DNA of 64,000 bases from Armigeres subalbatus (taxonomy: Eukaryota; Arthropoda; Insecta; Diptera; Culicidae): positions 336,165,099-336,229,098 of the forward strand of contig NC_085140.1 of the NCBI RefSeq assembly GCF_024139115.2, given 5' to 3'. Positions 35,011-47,162 of the stretch are shown here, one piece after another (position 1 is the stretch's first letter; the number at the start of each line of letters is the position of its first letter). The notes below the pieces were generated by a model. The model saw only the letters and a list, made by a program, of their open reading frames with translations, was not told the DNA's origin and made no database searches. The position numbers and the translations under genes are program-made.

Positions 35011-38000
35011 AGCAGGCCAAGTTCCGGTTAGAATGTAGAGCCATTGAAGAAGAAGACGCCTTAAAGATATATATATACGAAACAAAAAAGGACTAGTGGT
35101 AGGAACCACGGTACGTGGAACTTCGAATCTCTTAGCTACTATGGTGATGAGCGATATGCAGATGCACGCTATAGAAAAATTTCTCACGTTGTAGTATGTA
35201 GTTTCAAATTTATAGAAATTTATGTTATTAAATACTGTAATACTAAAAATTCGGATGCCATTATATTATGCATCTGCAACCTTCTCGTAAATGTTCACTG
35301 TGAGTATTAGTCTTGAAACTGCAATTTATTCTACATAAAACTGGGAGTGATAAATTAACAAGTAGAAGCTATGTTCATTCTAATATCCTGGCAAGTTAAA
35401 ACAAAGTTTTCAATTAATAACTGTAGAAATTCTAATATTTGGAAACAGATCATGTTCCAGTTGAGATATAGAGGAAATGAAAGGGACAAATAAGATAAAA
35501 TTGACATAATTGGTATAATTATGGAGTCCATCAAGTCTATGCATGAACGACAATGGACAAAACGAGGAAGTTCAAACGGTATTTTGTTCAGAAAAAGTAT
35601 TTTGTGCAGCCGTATAGAAACGGCTTCAAAGTTAGCTATAAAGAAAGCCATTCACTTTTTACCACACTTGTTATTATACTCATAATTTTAACACCTGGCT
35701 TCCTACTAATCAAGTTTCTATTTTTTCCCCAATCAATTCAGTTTCTTCTAATTAAATTACTCAGCCTACTGCATCACAACAATTTCTACGATTTTGTTTT
35801 TCCTCACCAAGTGAGGTTTCACACTAACGATAATATGCATATTTAACCTGAAAATAATAATAATAATAAGCACCGGTTCGATCCATTTCTCGACACGTTT
35901 TTCTACCGTGCTGGTAGCTGATGGATTTTCTCCTTTTTTTTACTCCACATGTAGGCTTCATTGTAATTTGCCACGTTACCGGCCCCCTGCTCGCCCCTTC
36001 GAGTTCATTTTTCCAATTGTGGTCATGGTCGACGTCGTCGCCCGTTAAGATCCTTCGGCTGCTTCCATAAAACAAAGGTGGCTTTTGAGATTGCATGATT
36101 TCTCGTTCATCGTTGTCGTCGTTTTCGTCGCACCAGCAACATAAGCAGCAGCCATGCAGGTAAGCTCACCTTCGTTCTTCAAGTGCTCATAAATCTCGGC
36201 CTGGCTGCACCAGCTTTTCGTCCTTCTTTTCGCTTCTGCCGGTGACAACCATCGTCTGACTGCGCGATATGGTGAGGCGATGCGGCTTGATCGCGTCAAC
36301 AGGCGACGACGACGACGGCGAGGCGTAGGAAAGTCGAGAGGCTGCTTCGAGGATTGTGCATTGTTTTCAAATTTTGAGTGTACTTTTGCCATTATGTTTT
36401 CTGTTACCCTTTTGTTATTTGTAATTAATTACACCGTCGGTTGAATGCAAAGCGATGGGTGGTATGAGCTATAGAATGAGGAGTTGAGCACTGAAATGAG
36501 GTTCTTTCTGATAATCATCGATTATGGTTAAAATAGCGAGAGCAAGGCAATTCTTTCGAACTGAAACTACTTCAACAATATAACTGTTGATAAGGGGTAT
36601 TACAGATTGATTTCTGATTAGGATTAAGAAGCAGCCTGATGGTCAGCTTTATGAGCTAAAATGTTAGAAAAGTAGGTTAATTAGAACATACTGTGCATTC
36701 AATAACTGAAAAGATATGCTGCGCATCCTAATTGAACGATTCGCAGGAAATTGCTGTTTGAATCAAAATGCGGTAATCAGAACCGCTTAATTTACGATGC
36801 TGGAAAAGGATTGTAGTTGGGGCCTGGTTATCAAGCAGTGTGGTGGTTGCACAAGGGTCAATTTTCAACTATATTCACGACTTCAAAGTGCCTATGGAAG
36901 TGCTTTTGAATAGTTGTGGCACCAGTAGACCAGGCGCACGACCAACTGAAACCGTTAGCTTTGGAACAGCTTCCAAGGCTGTAGTTCTTTTGCCACCGAT
37001 AGATCACCTGGATCATAAATCTTCCTTCCGATTGATCATTATCTAGTTGATTCTCTAAGTTGCAGATGAATTTGAGGGACAAAGGACGATCTGCACGACG
37101 TACAGTGGCGGAAATCCGACAGAACCTAATTTGTCTTTTCTTTTTTTTTTTTGGCGAATCTTTTGTATTTTTTAAAATTTTACACATTTTTTATATGTGT
37201 TGTTTAATATTATTTTCATATGATAATCAGCATTAGATCCAGTTGTAAATAGCTAGTCCAAAACTAAGTGATACCGTTAAAAATCGCTATCTTTACCAAC
37301 GTTAGAGATCCAGGAAGGGTCGGTGACGTTTATTAGTCTATAAGCAAAGTCATTAGCATGATGTGGGACTTTTGTTGAACTATCTCGAGTTATTCGAGGC
37401 CGTACTTTAAAGAATACAATAAGAAGTACGACATTTCCGGCAGTTTGGCAAAATCTTGAATAAATCGATGGTTAAAGTGTAACGTTCCGTTCTGCTTCCT
37501 TAATCTGACGGTTGCGCTACTAAAAAGAAGGACCGTTAGTTCTGCTTAAGTTTACTCGGATGATTTGTTGACTGGCAGGTCAAAGTCACGTAAGAACCAA
37601 AGCCGCACTTCAAACACACCAAACAAAAACTATCGAAAACCAACCAGGCCTGGTCTTACCGACATTATCTACGAACTAAATTAATATATTTACAAACCTT
37701 GATAATCAATCAGGTAAAATTTTAGCTTCTAATAAACCTTAGCCAACCTTAAATCTTATTCAAAATTGCGTGACGAAAGAAAAGCAAAGTGTGTGGTTCA
37801 AACCAGGGAGTACTTGTATTCAAAAATAACCCATACCCGGTCGCGTATCTCAAAAAACAAGATTACTTTATCGAATGGTCTCAATTAATGCGAAAATTTA
37901 TTTAAATTTCTAGATTGGCAGCTTTAATTCCCCAACTGTGTGTGGTTGATTTATTGTCAAAATGCTAACAATTTCTGTTTCACTTTCTAGGTAATCAATT

Positions 38001-38570
38001 TGTTTCGCTGATGACAGATCTGACCTTAGCTTCTTCTCAAATGGCGGCGTTCCCACGTGTCGGATGTAACTGCAATCGAATTCGAGCTTTCAAAAGCACC
38101 ATGTTGAATCAGCCTGGACGCAATTCAACTTCCTTTTCGTCGCCAGTTGTCGATAAAGGCTCAAGAAAAAGCTTTTATACCGATCCTGACTGCGCGCTGG
38201 TGTTGAGTTCCGGGGTACAAATATTCGCAGCATGAGGAGTGATTGTCGTTGAATATTGCTCGGCAAACGCCACGCGGCTTATTTTACTTGCGAGTCGTAA
38301 TACCTACCACGTGCTGGTGTTGTAGTTCACGTGGCTCTGGGACGAGTGTATCCTATCGACGAAACGATGCCCATTGAACTTTCGGTGAATCAAAAGCGTC
38401 GACGGTGTCGCAGGACGTGGCTTCAACGACGGCTCACTGGACGTCTTATAGATGTAGGACCCAACGGTCACGACGGTTTGTACCACGTCCTTCAAACAGT
38501 GCAATTAACCTGCACAAACGCACGAGAACGGCTTCGTCCTGCTCAACGTGGTTGACTTTATTATTTGCTC
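35011..38570. other. Unassigned; small GC-richer island near 35.9-36.4 kb
   Basis: An AAT microsatellite occurs at about 35851-35870. The island 35870-36400 has a 115-codon minus-strand frame (36045-36392) that is Arg- and Ser-rich at its start, plus good splice-donor words on both strands near 36157-36172 (see findings). 36840-37190 and 38010-38560 hold short open frames without recognised domains. Confidence 0.4.
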
Positions 38571-39280
38571 GAATATATAGCAATACGTAACTGAACGTAG
38601 CGCATACCGATTGACGATTGTGTATTCTGATTTACACGCAGAAAATCAAAGGCTTATTCTTAAATTTATTAAACTGGTAGAATTTTCGAAAATTCGAGAA
38701 AACCCTGTTCAGAATGTCAAAAGAATCTTGCGTATGGTTTCGAGAAATTAGGGACTCAGAATTTGAAGCAAATTATGATCAGGTATCAAAACAATTCTGC
38801 CATGATTACGTGGAGATTCTCCTCACGTTTTCCAGGAATTCTGAGAATTTCAAGTAATTTCCGCTCATAATTTCGCAACAAATCGCGTAAAAAATCAGAG
38901 TTTAAGGCAATATCGGTCAAGAATTTCAGTGTCGAGCAACACTGCACAGCAGAACTTCACCTTGCTGGTTCCGGATCGGCCAGTCATGCCAGTTTCGACG
39001 ATGCACAAACTCGCATTGAACAAAACAGCGAGAACGAAAAAAGAAAATCGAAGAAAAACGTATTGTTCGCAGAAAAATAGAAAAATAGACGCCTTCTACG
39101 CCAGAAGGGCGACAGCATTAGTTAAACGAAAAAATGTTGAAGCCAACTCAGAAATAAGTGTATCTAAAAAGATTAAAAGTCATACTATTTGACTATTCGG
39201 GTTGACCCCAAGATAGTTTAACCTACAACAATATAAGCATAGTATATCTTTTGTTCATACACTCAACCTTCTTTTCACGT

Positions 39281-40784
39281 CATTAACTGCGGGGACGCAG
39301 AAAGTTCGGTCGTAGCATGCGTTGCAAAAGGAGGTGCTCATGTCATTTTTCCGTCGTGTTTTCGCGTTATGATTTCGGACCGAAATTAATAGTTTCAAGT
39401 CATTTTTCGTATATAGTAATGCGGATTTTCAAAGTGTTTTTTGGGAGAATTTCTCAGAAGCGAGTTCGGAGAATAAGACGTGGTTTAATTATAGTGTTTG
39501 TGAATTAGTGATGATTGAGCGTGTCGGAAAATATCAACACAAACCGGTGAGAAAGTTCCATTTATACACTGTAGTTTCTGCATTACGGTGGCGGCGAGTG
39601 GTTCCTGACTTGGTTCATGTCTTTCAAAACAAATGGCTTGGGCCTGGTTTCGTACTACCCGTTGCTGATATCAGTAGAGGCGCGATATCGATTTTTCCTA
39701 TATAAATATGTTTATTTATTTATCTTTACATTTATATACTTTGAATTTGCTCCTTATTATTTGTGGTATGTGTAACCATGTAAATAATAGTAAAACCAAA
39801 TTTCGCTCACTGACAATTTAACTATAATCAGTAATTCCATTTTTTTAAAACAGTAATCTTATTAGAAGACCATTACCTACTTAAAATTTTATACAGTAAA
39901 AAAGTAAAATTGTAGTGTTGTCAGTAACGAACGAAATTTTAGATGTGCCACATTGTATGTACGTTTTATGAGTGCGTGTTTTCTCTTCGGACAGCAGAAC
40001 GTGTTTTCTCTTGTTTCGGACGGTAGATCGATCGCGGGATCTGGCGAAATATTGTGATCTGTACGCGGCCGGTAATTAGGTTATTAAATAACTAAGAACT
40101 GATTAAGTTAGTTCAGTGCGTGTTTTTTTCGTAGTAGCCATCGAGCAAGCGTTGTGTAGTGCGTGTTTTAGTCGTCGCGAAGTAGTTAAGATATCGAATC
40201 AGTCTTCGGGAAAATTCGTAAGACACGCGTTGCTTTTCCGTTTTTGTATCATCATGAATATGGTTTCGTTGAGTGTATGATGCATATTGCATAAAAAGTG
40301 TTTCAGACACGCGCATGTTTGAGCAAGCATAGAGTGATCGATTATAAGCAAGGGCAATGCCCTTGCCAATAATTTGATGCTATGTGAATGCACAAACATG
40401 TTCAGCATCAGGATAAATTGGAATAAAGCCGATCTCCATAACCTGTGCAACAGTAATGATATTTTTACCACTATATACGTGCCAGAATCAAACGGATTTA
40501 GTTTTGATTCAGGAAGTTTGAATACACTTCAGATATCTCTATGATATGTGGGTGTACTCATGCGGGGCTTATTGTAAACGACTATAGCTTCGGAATGCTC
40601 GCGTTCTTGAAATGGGCTATAGGAGTTGCAATAGAGCTATCACCTCCCGGATCTAAGATTCTTGCAATTATAAAAATAAAATGGTTGCACGAATATTCTA
40701 TCCATAATGCCACTGCCAGACAGTGGGGGTTAGATTGTAATAACACACATAACACACACACATTAACTGCGGGGACGCAGAAAG
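39281..40784. mobile_element. Possible insertion flanked by an exact 24-bp direct repeat
   Basis: The same 24 bases, beginning CATTAACTGCGGGGACGC, occur at 39281-39304 and 40761-40784. The enclosed 1,456 bp end in an AACACACAT-type simple tail right against the second repeat. That arrangement would fit a retrotransposed element with a long target-site duplication. No gag, endonuclease or RT motif is recognised inside, so the nature of the insert is unknown. Alternatively the two repeats are remnants of a duplicated unit. Confidence 0.35.
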
Positions 40785-41755
40785 AATATGACGTGAAACG
40801 AGTTTTTGCTAAAATTACTATTTTCTTACTTAGTTCGTTGATCTTTGGACAATTTTAAATACAATACATAATCATAGCAATATAAAAACCCAAATTAGAT
40901 ACGTTATTATCACATGTTATAGGTCTTCCCAGAGTTCCCCGGAGTTTAGGCTTTGCGGTTTCCATGCATAAACTATCATCTATAGGTATTTTGATATGGT
41001 ACATGCTCCCAGCGGTCCAAACATCAACCCAAGCAGCACAAATTGTTTCACTTCTGAAAATTTCACTGTGTTGCAACTATTCGGAAAGAAGCAATCTTTG
41101 CGTAAGTGCCATCAAATATAACTATCTTGCAAGTTAAAGCGCAAGAAGTGGAGCCTACGGAAACATCCTTCGATTGCAGTAAAATCTGCAATAATGTTGC
41201 AAACTACTACAGCGGAAAAAAATTAAATAAAAATATAAAACAGGATTCGATTTATGGAGCTTGTGATTGATAGTCCTTCACTCTACCACAGCACCATTCA
41301 TCACTTCGAAGGGACTGTATGTTGACTCGCAATAAAAACTATACGATTATGAAGTTTTGCACTCAGGTTTCCTGTTACTTGATTGCACCATCACAGAAAA
41401 AAAATGTGAGTTGTCAAAACGTTGAACGATGCCAAATTAAACATGAAGACACATTCAACTTATATAAACTTAATTTGAACAAACAATAAAATTTTGAAAG
41501 ACGCATTGAAGTTACATGGTGAAAATATGCAACTTAATGATTTTTGTTTCGTGTTTGCAACATGAAGTGCAGTATTCTTTGTTTGTTTGTTTCCAAATGT
41601 CAAACAAGTACTGCATTGCAATTTTAATGAAACATTGATCACAATTCGAACGTTTTTGACATCTTGATGCAACTTTTTCGTGCTTTGATGTTTTTCCAAC
41701 GCCTTTAATGAAACTGAATAGGAACAAGGAGCTTTTAGGAAGATGTTTCGTGTGC
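40785..41755. other. Unassigned
   Basis: A minus-strand frame of 114 codons (41460-41804) overlaps the satellite that follows and has no recognised domain. Otherwise nothing seen. Confidence 0.4.
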
Positions 41756-41759
41756 TACT

Positions 41760-42340
41760 TGGGAATATTCCTAAAGTTTTGACATGTGTTCCATTCCAGG
41801 CCATCCAAGAATTTCAAGAATTGGAGAACAGGCTTTAAGGTCATATTTGTGTTACGAAAGAGCTATTTGCGCATGTTATAAATAAAAAAACAGAATCGCC
41901 GTCTTCGACCAGAGGTCGCACCACAGACTGAACACTTTACATCGACCGTTAGACAACGGACAGGACATTTACACTACACTCGGTAGACCAGTAGAGAATT
42001 CTCCGCTTTACGAAAAAAAATCTCTTTACCAGAGCAAAAATCGAACCCACACTACACTGCATATGCGTCAATACGTGTAACGAGAACCATTTTCAGAAAT
42101 GCAACATGATCTTAGTAACCATTCAAATTAAATTGGATATGAATTGAAGACATGCTTGATTTAAGGCCTTCCAGGAATTCCAAGAATTGTAGATTAGGTC
42201 TTATGGTCAGAACGCGTAACGAAAGATCTGCTTTATTAAAAAATGCAACATGCTCTTAGTGATCATTTGAATCAAATACGATATGAATGGAATGCATGTT
42301 CCATTCCAGGCCATCCAAGAATTATAGTACAGACCTGAAC
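41760..42340 (-). repeat. Degenerate satellite, inverted relative to 47.5 kb
   Basis: CCATTCCAGGCCATCCAAGAAT recurs, with variants, near 41790, 42160 and 42303. Its complement (ATTCTTGGATGACC after TACTCCAGG) is the core of the units at 47499-47925. The array therefore belongs to the same family in opposite orientation. It is interrupted by the SINE at 41885-42075. Confidence 0.65.
41885..42075 (-). mobile_element. tRNA-derived SINE in the satellite
   Basis: On the minus strand the head has a B-box-like GGGTTCGATTTTT (complement of about 42043-42055), followed by a body ending GACCTCTGGTCGAAGAC and an A-rich tail (complement of 41880s). Flanks TGTTACGAAAGAGCTATTT (left) and TGTAACGAGAACCATTTT (right) are similar to each other. 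They are also similar to an uninterrupted satellite unit at about 42208, as expected for a diverged target duplication. Confidence 0.6.
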
Positions 42341-42640
42341 CCTTTCAGAACGGGTGGGTCATATATGCCCAGCGTTTTAGATTGGTTATGTAAAACCACA
42401 GAAGAGAGATAGGTCACCACTTTCTTCAGTAAAACTGTTCATCAGGATGTTGACTTTGCAGGAAAAATATCAATATCAGGGGTAAAGTTTGACTATACCC
42501 TGAAGACCCTGATATCCGAAACCTTGGAAAGATTTCCCTTCTGAGAGCATTCAAATAAATCTGGCACGTTTGAATCCTAAATCACATTATTTGATAGTTT
42601 TGAGAACTCAGACAAATTAAGCCATCCTGAACGTTATGCC
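42341..42640. other. Unassigned
   Basis: Nothing recognised between the two satellite fields. Confidence 0.4.
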
Positions 42641-43560
42641 TGTGAATAATTTTCAGGAATACAAGATGCTATAGGTACTCCAAAACGTTCTTGAGGTCAG
42701 CCCACGGACCAACCAAGGTTTTTGTAATTTTCTCATTGTCGATGTTCACTCAATATAGTTCAATAGGCATATACGCATCATGCAAACCCAATTTTCTTGA
42801 ATACGAGTTGCTCAAGGTACTCCAAAACGTTCTGGAGTTCAGCCTACGATATCTATTAGATCAATCAAGGCTCTGGCCAAGGATGTTATCGATCATTTGG
42901 TAATTTGCATTAGATCATTTAGTGGTTTGCCAGTAACTCATTCCAGAAGCTGAATTTCAAAATGTATTGTATGGTGGACTTTTAGTGCGAGGGTTTTTCT
43001 ACAACTCTGCCTAATGGTTTGTTGTTAAAATTCAACTAATAACGGAGTTATAGCGCTAGTTGCAGTAACTCAAAGTAAATGATTAAATTTTCTATCATTT
43101 AGTCTAAGGTTACTGAATCTATAGCTATAACCCGTTACTAGTTGAATTCAAACAACGAACCATTAGACCAAGTTTTAGAAAAACCTTCACTAGAAGTCCA
43201 CCATACAACACATTTTGAAATTCAGCTTCTGGAATGAGTTATTGACAAACTACTAAATGATCGAACGCAAATTACTAAATGAACGATAACATCCTTGGCT
43301 CTGGCTAATGTTCTCATCGTCGGTATTCACTCATTTCGGTGCAATAACCATATACGCTTCATGCAACCCATATTTCTTGTATACGAGATGCTCATGGTAC
43401 TTCAAAACGTTGTGGAGTTCAGCCCATAATATATACGGGAATCTTCTAGGTACTCCATATCTTGAGTTTAGTTCATAGTATCTTCCAGATTAATCAAGAC
43501 TTTCGCAATGTCCTCATCATCGGTATTTACCCAATCCGGTGTAATAAGCATATGATCCTA
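42640..43560. repeat. Degenerate satellite, about 140-150 bp unit
   Basis: The order GAATACAAGATGCT, GGTACTCCAAAACGTTCT, GTTCAGCC, ATCAAGG, TTCTCAT, GTATTCACTC, AGCATATACGC-TCATGCAA recurs three to four times (first unit at 42658, second at about 42798, third at about 43379, with a partial fourth). A 419-bp element interrupts the second unit. Confidence 0.75.
42869..43305. mobile_element. Mutator-like MITE with 9-bp target duplication
   Basis: The 9-bp word GGCTCTGGC occurs at 42869-42877 and 43297-43305. Between them, a foldback begins (C)AAGGATGTTATCG and ends CGATAACATCCTT. The arms are about 200 bp long and align along most of their length (for example TTCCAGAAGCTGAATTTCAAAATG on the left and its complement on the right). 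There is no coding capacity. A 9-bp duplication with long inverted repeats is typical of the Mutator superfamily. Neighbouring satellite units give the uninterrupted version of the site. Confidence 0.75.
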
Positions 43561-43853
43561 AGTGATTAAGTGACCATGCTTAGAAATGCTCGGATAGATC
43601 GTTCAGGACTTGATTGAACGTGTAGATCGCATCTTTTGAATTCCCGGGAGTTTTGGAGAACCGAAATAGTCTGTAATAGCTAGTAAACATAACGAGTGAT
43701 ATTCTATCGGCTCATTGGACCTGCTGGGATGTTTGATGTACGAATACATCGTTCAGGGCTTGGTTGATCGATTAGATCTTATGTTTTGAACTCCATGGCG
43801 TTTTGAAGACCCTAAAACAGGTTACGTAATTCAGAACTCGATAATTTTATGTC
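43561..43853. other. Unassigned, possibly decayed satellite
   Basis: Two related stretches (GATCGTTCAGGACTTG near 43600 and CATCGTTCAGGGCTTG near 43748) suggest another degenerate unit of about 150 bp. Confidence 0.4.
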
Positions 43854-43952
43854 CCTAGCAGCACACATATTCCACATAGGTAACTGTAACTCATATGTGA
43901 CCAGATTCAGTCACAATTAAGTTGCTGCAACCATTTTTGTCTACCTTGTGCT
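43854..43952 (+). repeat. About 100-bp dispersed repeat, second copy
   Basis: Inverted copy of 31082-31177 with about 80-85% agreement by eye. Edges read CCTAGCAGCACAC and ACCTTGTGCT, themselves partly complementary (AGCAGCACA and TGTGCT), so it may be a very short TIR element. Confidence 0.65.
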
Positions 43953-44475
43953 CGGGGTTTCATGACCACATAGATATTTTTGGGTTTATTCTCAGCTTTG
44001 GACATTTTGTTTCTAGAGATATTTTCTTATGTATTCAAGGATATGTTCTCCAGAACAGTTTGGACGGCCTAGGACATCCGAAAAAAATATTTCATCACCT
44101 TTTTAGTTCTTTTTGTACAAGTTTTGACAGCATCGAGCGGAAAAACTCAAATCTGTACGTTAAATCAATGTAAAAAAAAGTTCAGCGCAATACGCATAAT
44201 GGAAGATCTTTCCGCCTCTTTTAGAAATTCATCGTTCTTCTAGTGATTAATTTAAATTAAATAGGATTTGATTTCTTGTTCAATGCTTATCCATTTTGGT
44301 TCTATGGATTACAACGGGAATGGACCATTTACAATTTACGACCTCAAGGCCCAAACTCCAGTGAATTTTTGAATGAACTGAACAATTGTTTAACGCAATA
44401 CAATTCAATTAAATTAAAGTCTAAGGATCGCAATTAGCAAAAACGGTCGAAAAAGAATAACATCTCTCAAGGAAA

Positions 44476-44633
44476 TCTCGCTTAACTTTTCAAAAGGTCC
44501 TAAGTAACATTTTTTTTCATGATTTAATTTGAATAATGCAATCAACGTATTTCATGTTAATCTGTTGATTGCAATACTAAAATTAAATCATGAAAAAAAT
44601 GTTACTTAGGACCTTTTGAAAAGTTAAGCGAGA
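44476..44633. mobile_element. Foldback element, 158 bp
   Basis: The left arm (44476-44550) and right arm (about 44560-44633) are almost perfect inverted repeats: TCTCGCTTAACTTTTCAAAA faces its complement ending AGTTAAGCGAGA, and both arms carry GGTCCTAAGTAACATTTT and CATGATTTAATTT. Non-coding, MITE-like. No clear target duplication. Confidence 0.85.
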
Positions 44634-45030
44634 AATGAATTATTAAAAATCATTGTTCAAAGAGAAAACTGTCCTTTGGCTATGCGTGTAGACCGTAAGA
44701 TCCATACTTCAGGGAATTCTTGGATCACCTGGAACGAAACGGTTATTGAAGGGGCATACTATTTGATTTAATAGATCAAACCCAATAAACATTGAAGAAG
44801 CTTATTTTCCACGAAACAAGCTCTTCTTTTTTTCATCTTTTTGCTGACTAGGAGCGATTGGAATTTCTTCTGGTGCTTACCTTAGTGCGTTGGGACGTTT
44901 TTACACGTGGATTGTTGACGTTTTGTTTCTTTGATTGTATTGAGAATAATTTTATTATTTTTATTATGTTTCTTTATTTTATTTCGTATTTGTTTATTTT
45001 ATTATTATTGATCCCCGTTGATTTGCAATT

Positions 45031-45960
45031 ATGGAAACTAACGAAGATGCCCAGTTGAAGATTCAATTGACCCGCCAGTAATCACATCTTCATCTTCTAG
45101 TTCTTCTTTCTTCATCTTCTAGTTTCGTATTAAATTATACCCATCTACTTTTGTTGGACCTTATCCCGTATACTTCCGTAAAAAAGATAAACCTATTAAT
45201 GTTTTGCATATTTCTGCGGAAGTATACAAACTTTATAAATCTGTTAAGAAGATTAAAAAAATTTCATTAGATAAATTAAGAGTTGTTTTCGGTTATGTTA
45301 ACGATGCTAATTCCCTCCTTAAATCAAAATTATTTTGCAATTTATATCGGGTGTATGCACCTTGTGATTCATGTGAAATAAATGGTGTAATTTATGATAA
45401 GTCATTAAATTGTGACGACATCATAACTCATGGTACTGGAGTTTTTAGGAACCATGCTATTTCTCCAGTTCAGGTTTTAGATTGTTATCGGTTATCGAAA
45501 CAATTACTTAATGAAAAAACAACTAATTATATCCACTCCAATTGTATCAAAATTACTTTTGCGGGTTCTGTTCTACCTGATTTTGTAAAAATTGACAATG
45601 TACTGTTCCGTGTAAGACTTTATTTCCCAAAGCTTATGCATTGTAATCATTGTCTTTTGTTTGGACATACTGCCAATTTTTGTTCGAACAAACCCAAATG
45701 TTCAAAATGCGTAGAACCTCATATTTCAACTGATTGCAGTAAACTTTCTAATATTTGTATTTACTGTAGAAGTTCTCATGTTTCATTTAATGACTGTTCT
45801 GTTTATAAAAACAATCAAAAAAAAAATTTGTTCAAAAAATAAAGTTGAAAAGTCAACAACCTTACTGTGAAACTTTAAAAACATCTGGTGATATTAGTTC
45901 TATAAATGAATTTGAAATATTGCCCAATGATGAGAACGATCATTTTTTCGAAAAATTTAA
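45031..45960 (+). pseudogene. LINE ORF1 (gag-like, CCHC) relic
   Basis: The likely start ATG is at 45031. That frame stops after 17 codons at 45079-45081, and ORF1 character resumes in another frame through 45842, so there is at least one frameshift in the Ser-rich N-terminal part. The central region (212 codons from 45204) ends in three zinc knuckles: CX2CX4HX4C (CNHC...H....C, near 45635-45675), then CSKC...H....C and CIYC...H.....C by 45800. This arrangement is typical of ORF1 proteins of I- and Jockey-type LINEs, which bind element RNA in a cytoplasmic particle. A second frameshift lies in the A-run near 45820-45830, after which ORF1-like sequence continues in another frame to about 45960. 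Confidence 0.8.
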
Positions 45961-46328
45961 TCTTTTTTAATATAAATAAATGAAAGAACAAACATTTCAT
46001 CTAAGATTATTGATGATGTTGTTATTCCTCATCCGTCTACTTCCTTTAATAAAAATTTCCCTCCTCTCAATAATTCTTCTGTAATACATATTCCTGGTTT
46101 TCAACGAATAGATACTAAAACAGATACCAATCAAAATACTATTGTCCACCAGAATAATTCAACCCATAAGGTTGATGATAAGTCCTCTATTTTAAGAAGA
46201 AATTGTTGATATTCTAGGATTAAGTGATTTTTTGAGTAATCTGATTAAGAAGTGTTTACCCTTTGTTGCTACATTACTTAATACACTAAATTCTTTTGGT
46301 CCCCTCATTTGTTCCTTTTTTTTCCCTA

Positions 46329-47162
46329 ATGGCTATTTCTAACCAAACTGAGTTAAATATTTTACAATGAAATTGTCATAGCGTTTTTCCTAAATTAGAT
46401 AGTTTAAAAGTACTAATTAAAAATTATAATGTAGACATATTTTGCTTACAAAAAACTTTGTTAGTCGAATCGAAAAATATTTATATTCCGTCTTTTAATA
46501 TTACTCGTTAAGATAGAAATATTCGATACGGGGGTGTTTTGATTGGCATAAGAAATGGTATCCAATTCAAGTATTTAAATGTATCCCTAAATTCGCAAAT
46601 TAAATATGTTATAGTTTCCATCAAATATAATAATAATGAGTTTTCAATTATTTGCATTTATATTCCTCCAAATAGTTCGTTTTCATTGATTGAATTTGTA
46701 TCCATTTTAGATATGGTTCCACCTCCTTTTTATATTTTGGGCGATTTTAATGCTCATACTGTATCCTGGGGTAGTACTAAATCGGACGGCAGAGGTAATT
46801 TGATAATGAATTTGATTGATGAACTAAATTTGAATATTCTTAATGATGGATCTTTTACCAGAATTGCAGTTCCTCCTGCTCATAATACATGTATCGATTT
46901 ATCATTTTGCTCCAATAATTTATCGTTTATATCATCTTGGAATATTATCAATGATCCTAATGGCAGTGACCATTTACCTATTTTAATTAAAATTCATTCT
47001 TCGATAAATAATAATACATTTATTCAATCGTGCATTCCTGACTTATGGAAACATGTTGATTGGATTAAATTTTCTGATCTTGTATCATTATCTTTAATTC
47101 ATTATGATTCTTCTGTTCCTCTGCCCTTTTTTGTTTTCTTTTCCTTTCGTTCCAGTTTGTGA
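46329..47162 (+). pseudogene. LINE ORF2 endonuclease relic, RT absent
   Basis: The ATG at 46329 starts MAISNQTELNILQ and is followed at once by a TGA where the family normally has Trp before NCHS. A second stop (TAA) lies near 46508. From 46539, 207 codons are open and contain the apurinic-type endonuclease motifs: ICIYIPPN, the LGDFNAH catalytic block and SDHLPI near the end. In the N-terminal part the usual Glu after LQ (LQET) reads Lys (LQKT), so a catalytic acidic residue is lost. After SDHLPI and about 40 more residues the sequence jumps into 3' UTR-like DNA at about 47120-47160. No reverse transcriptase motif (such as YADD) exists in the element. Confidence 0.85.

Noticed and set aside
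40990..41200. Another short dispersed element (AGCAGCACAAATTG...GTGTTGCAAC)
   Set aside because: It looks familiar but no second copy or inverted ends are visible in the window.
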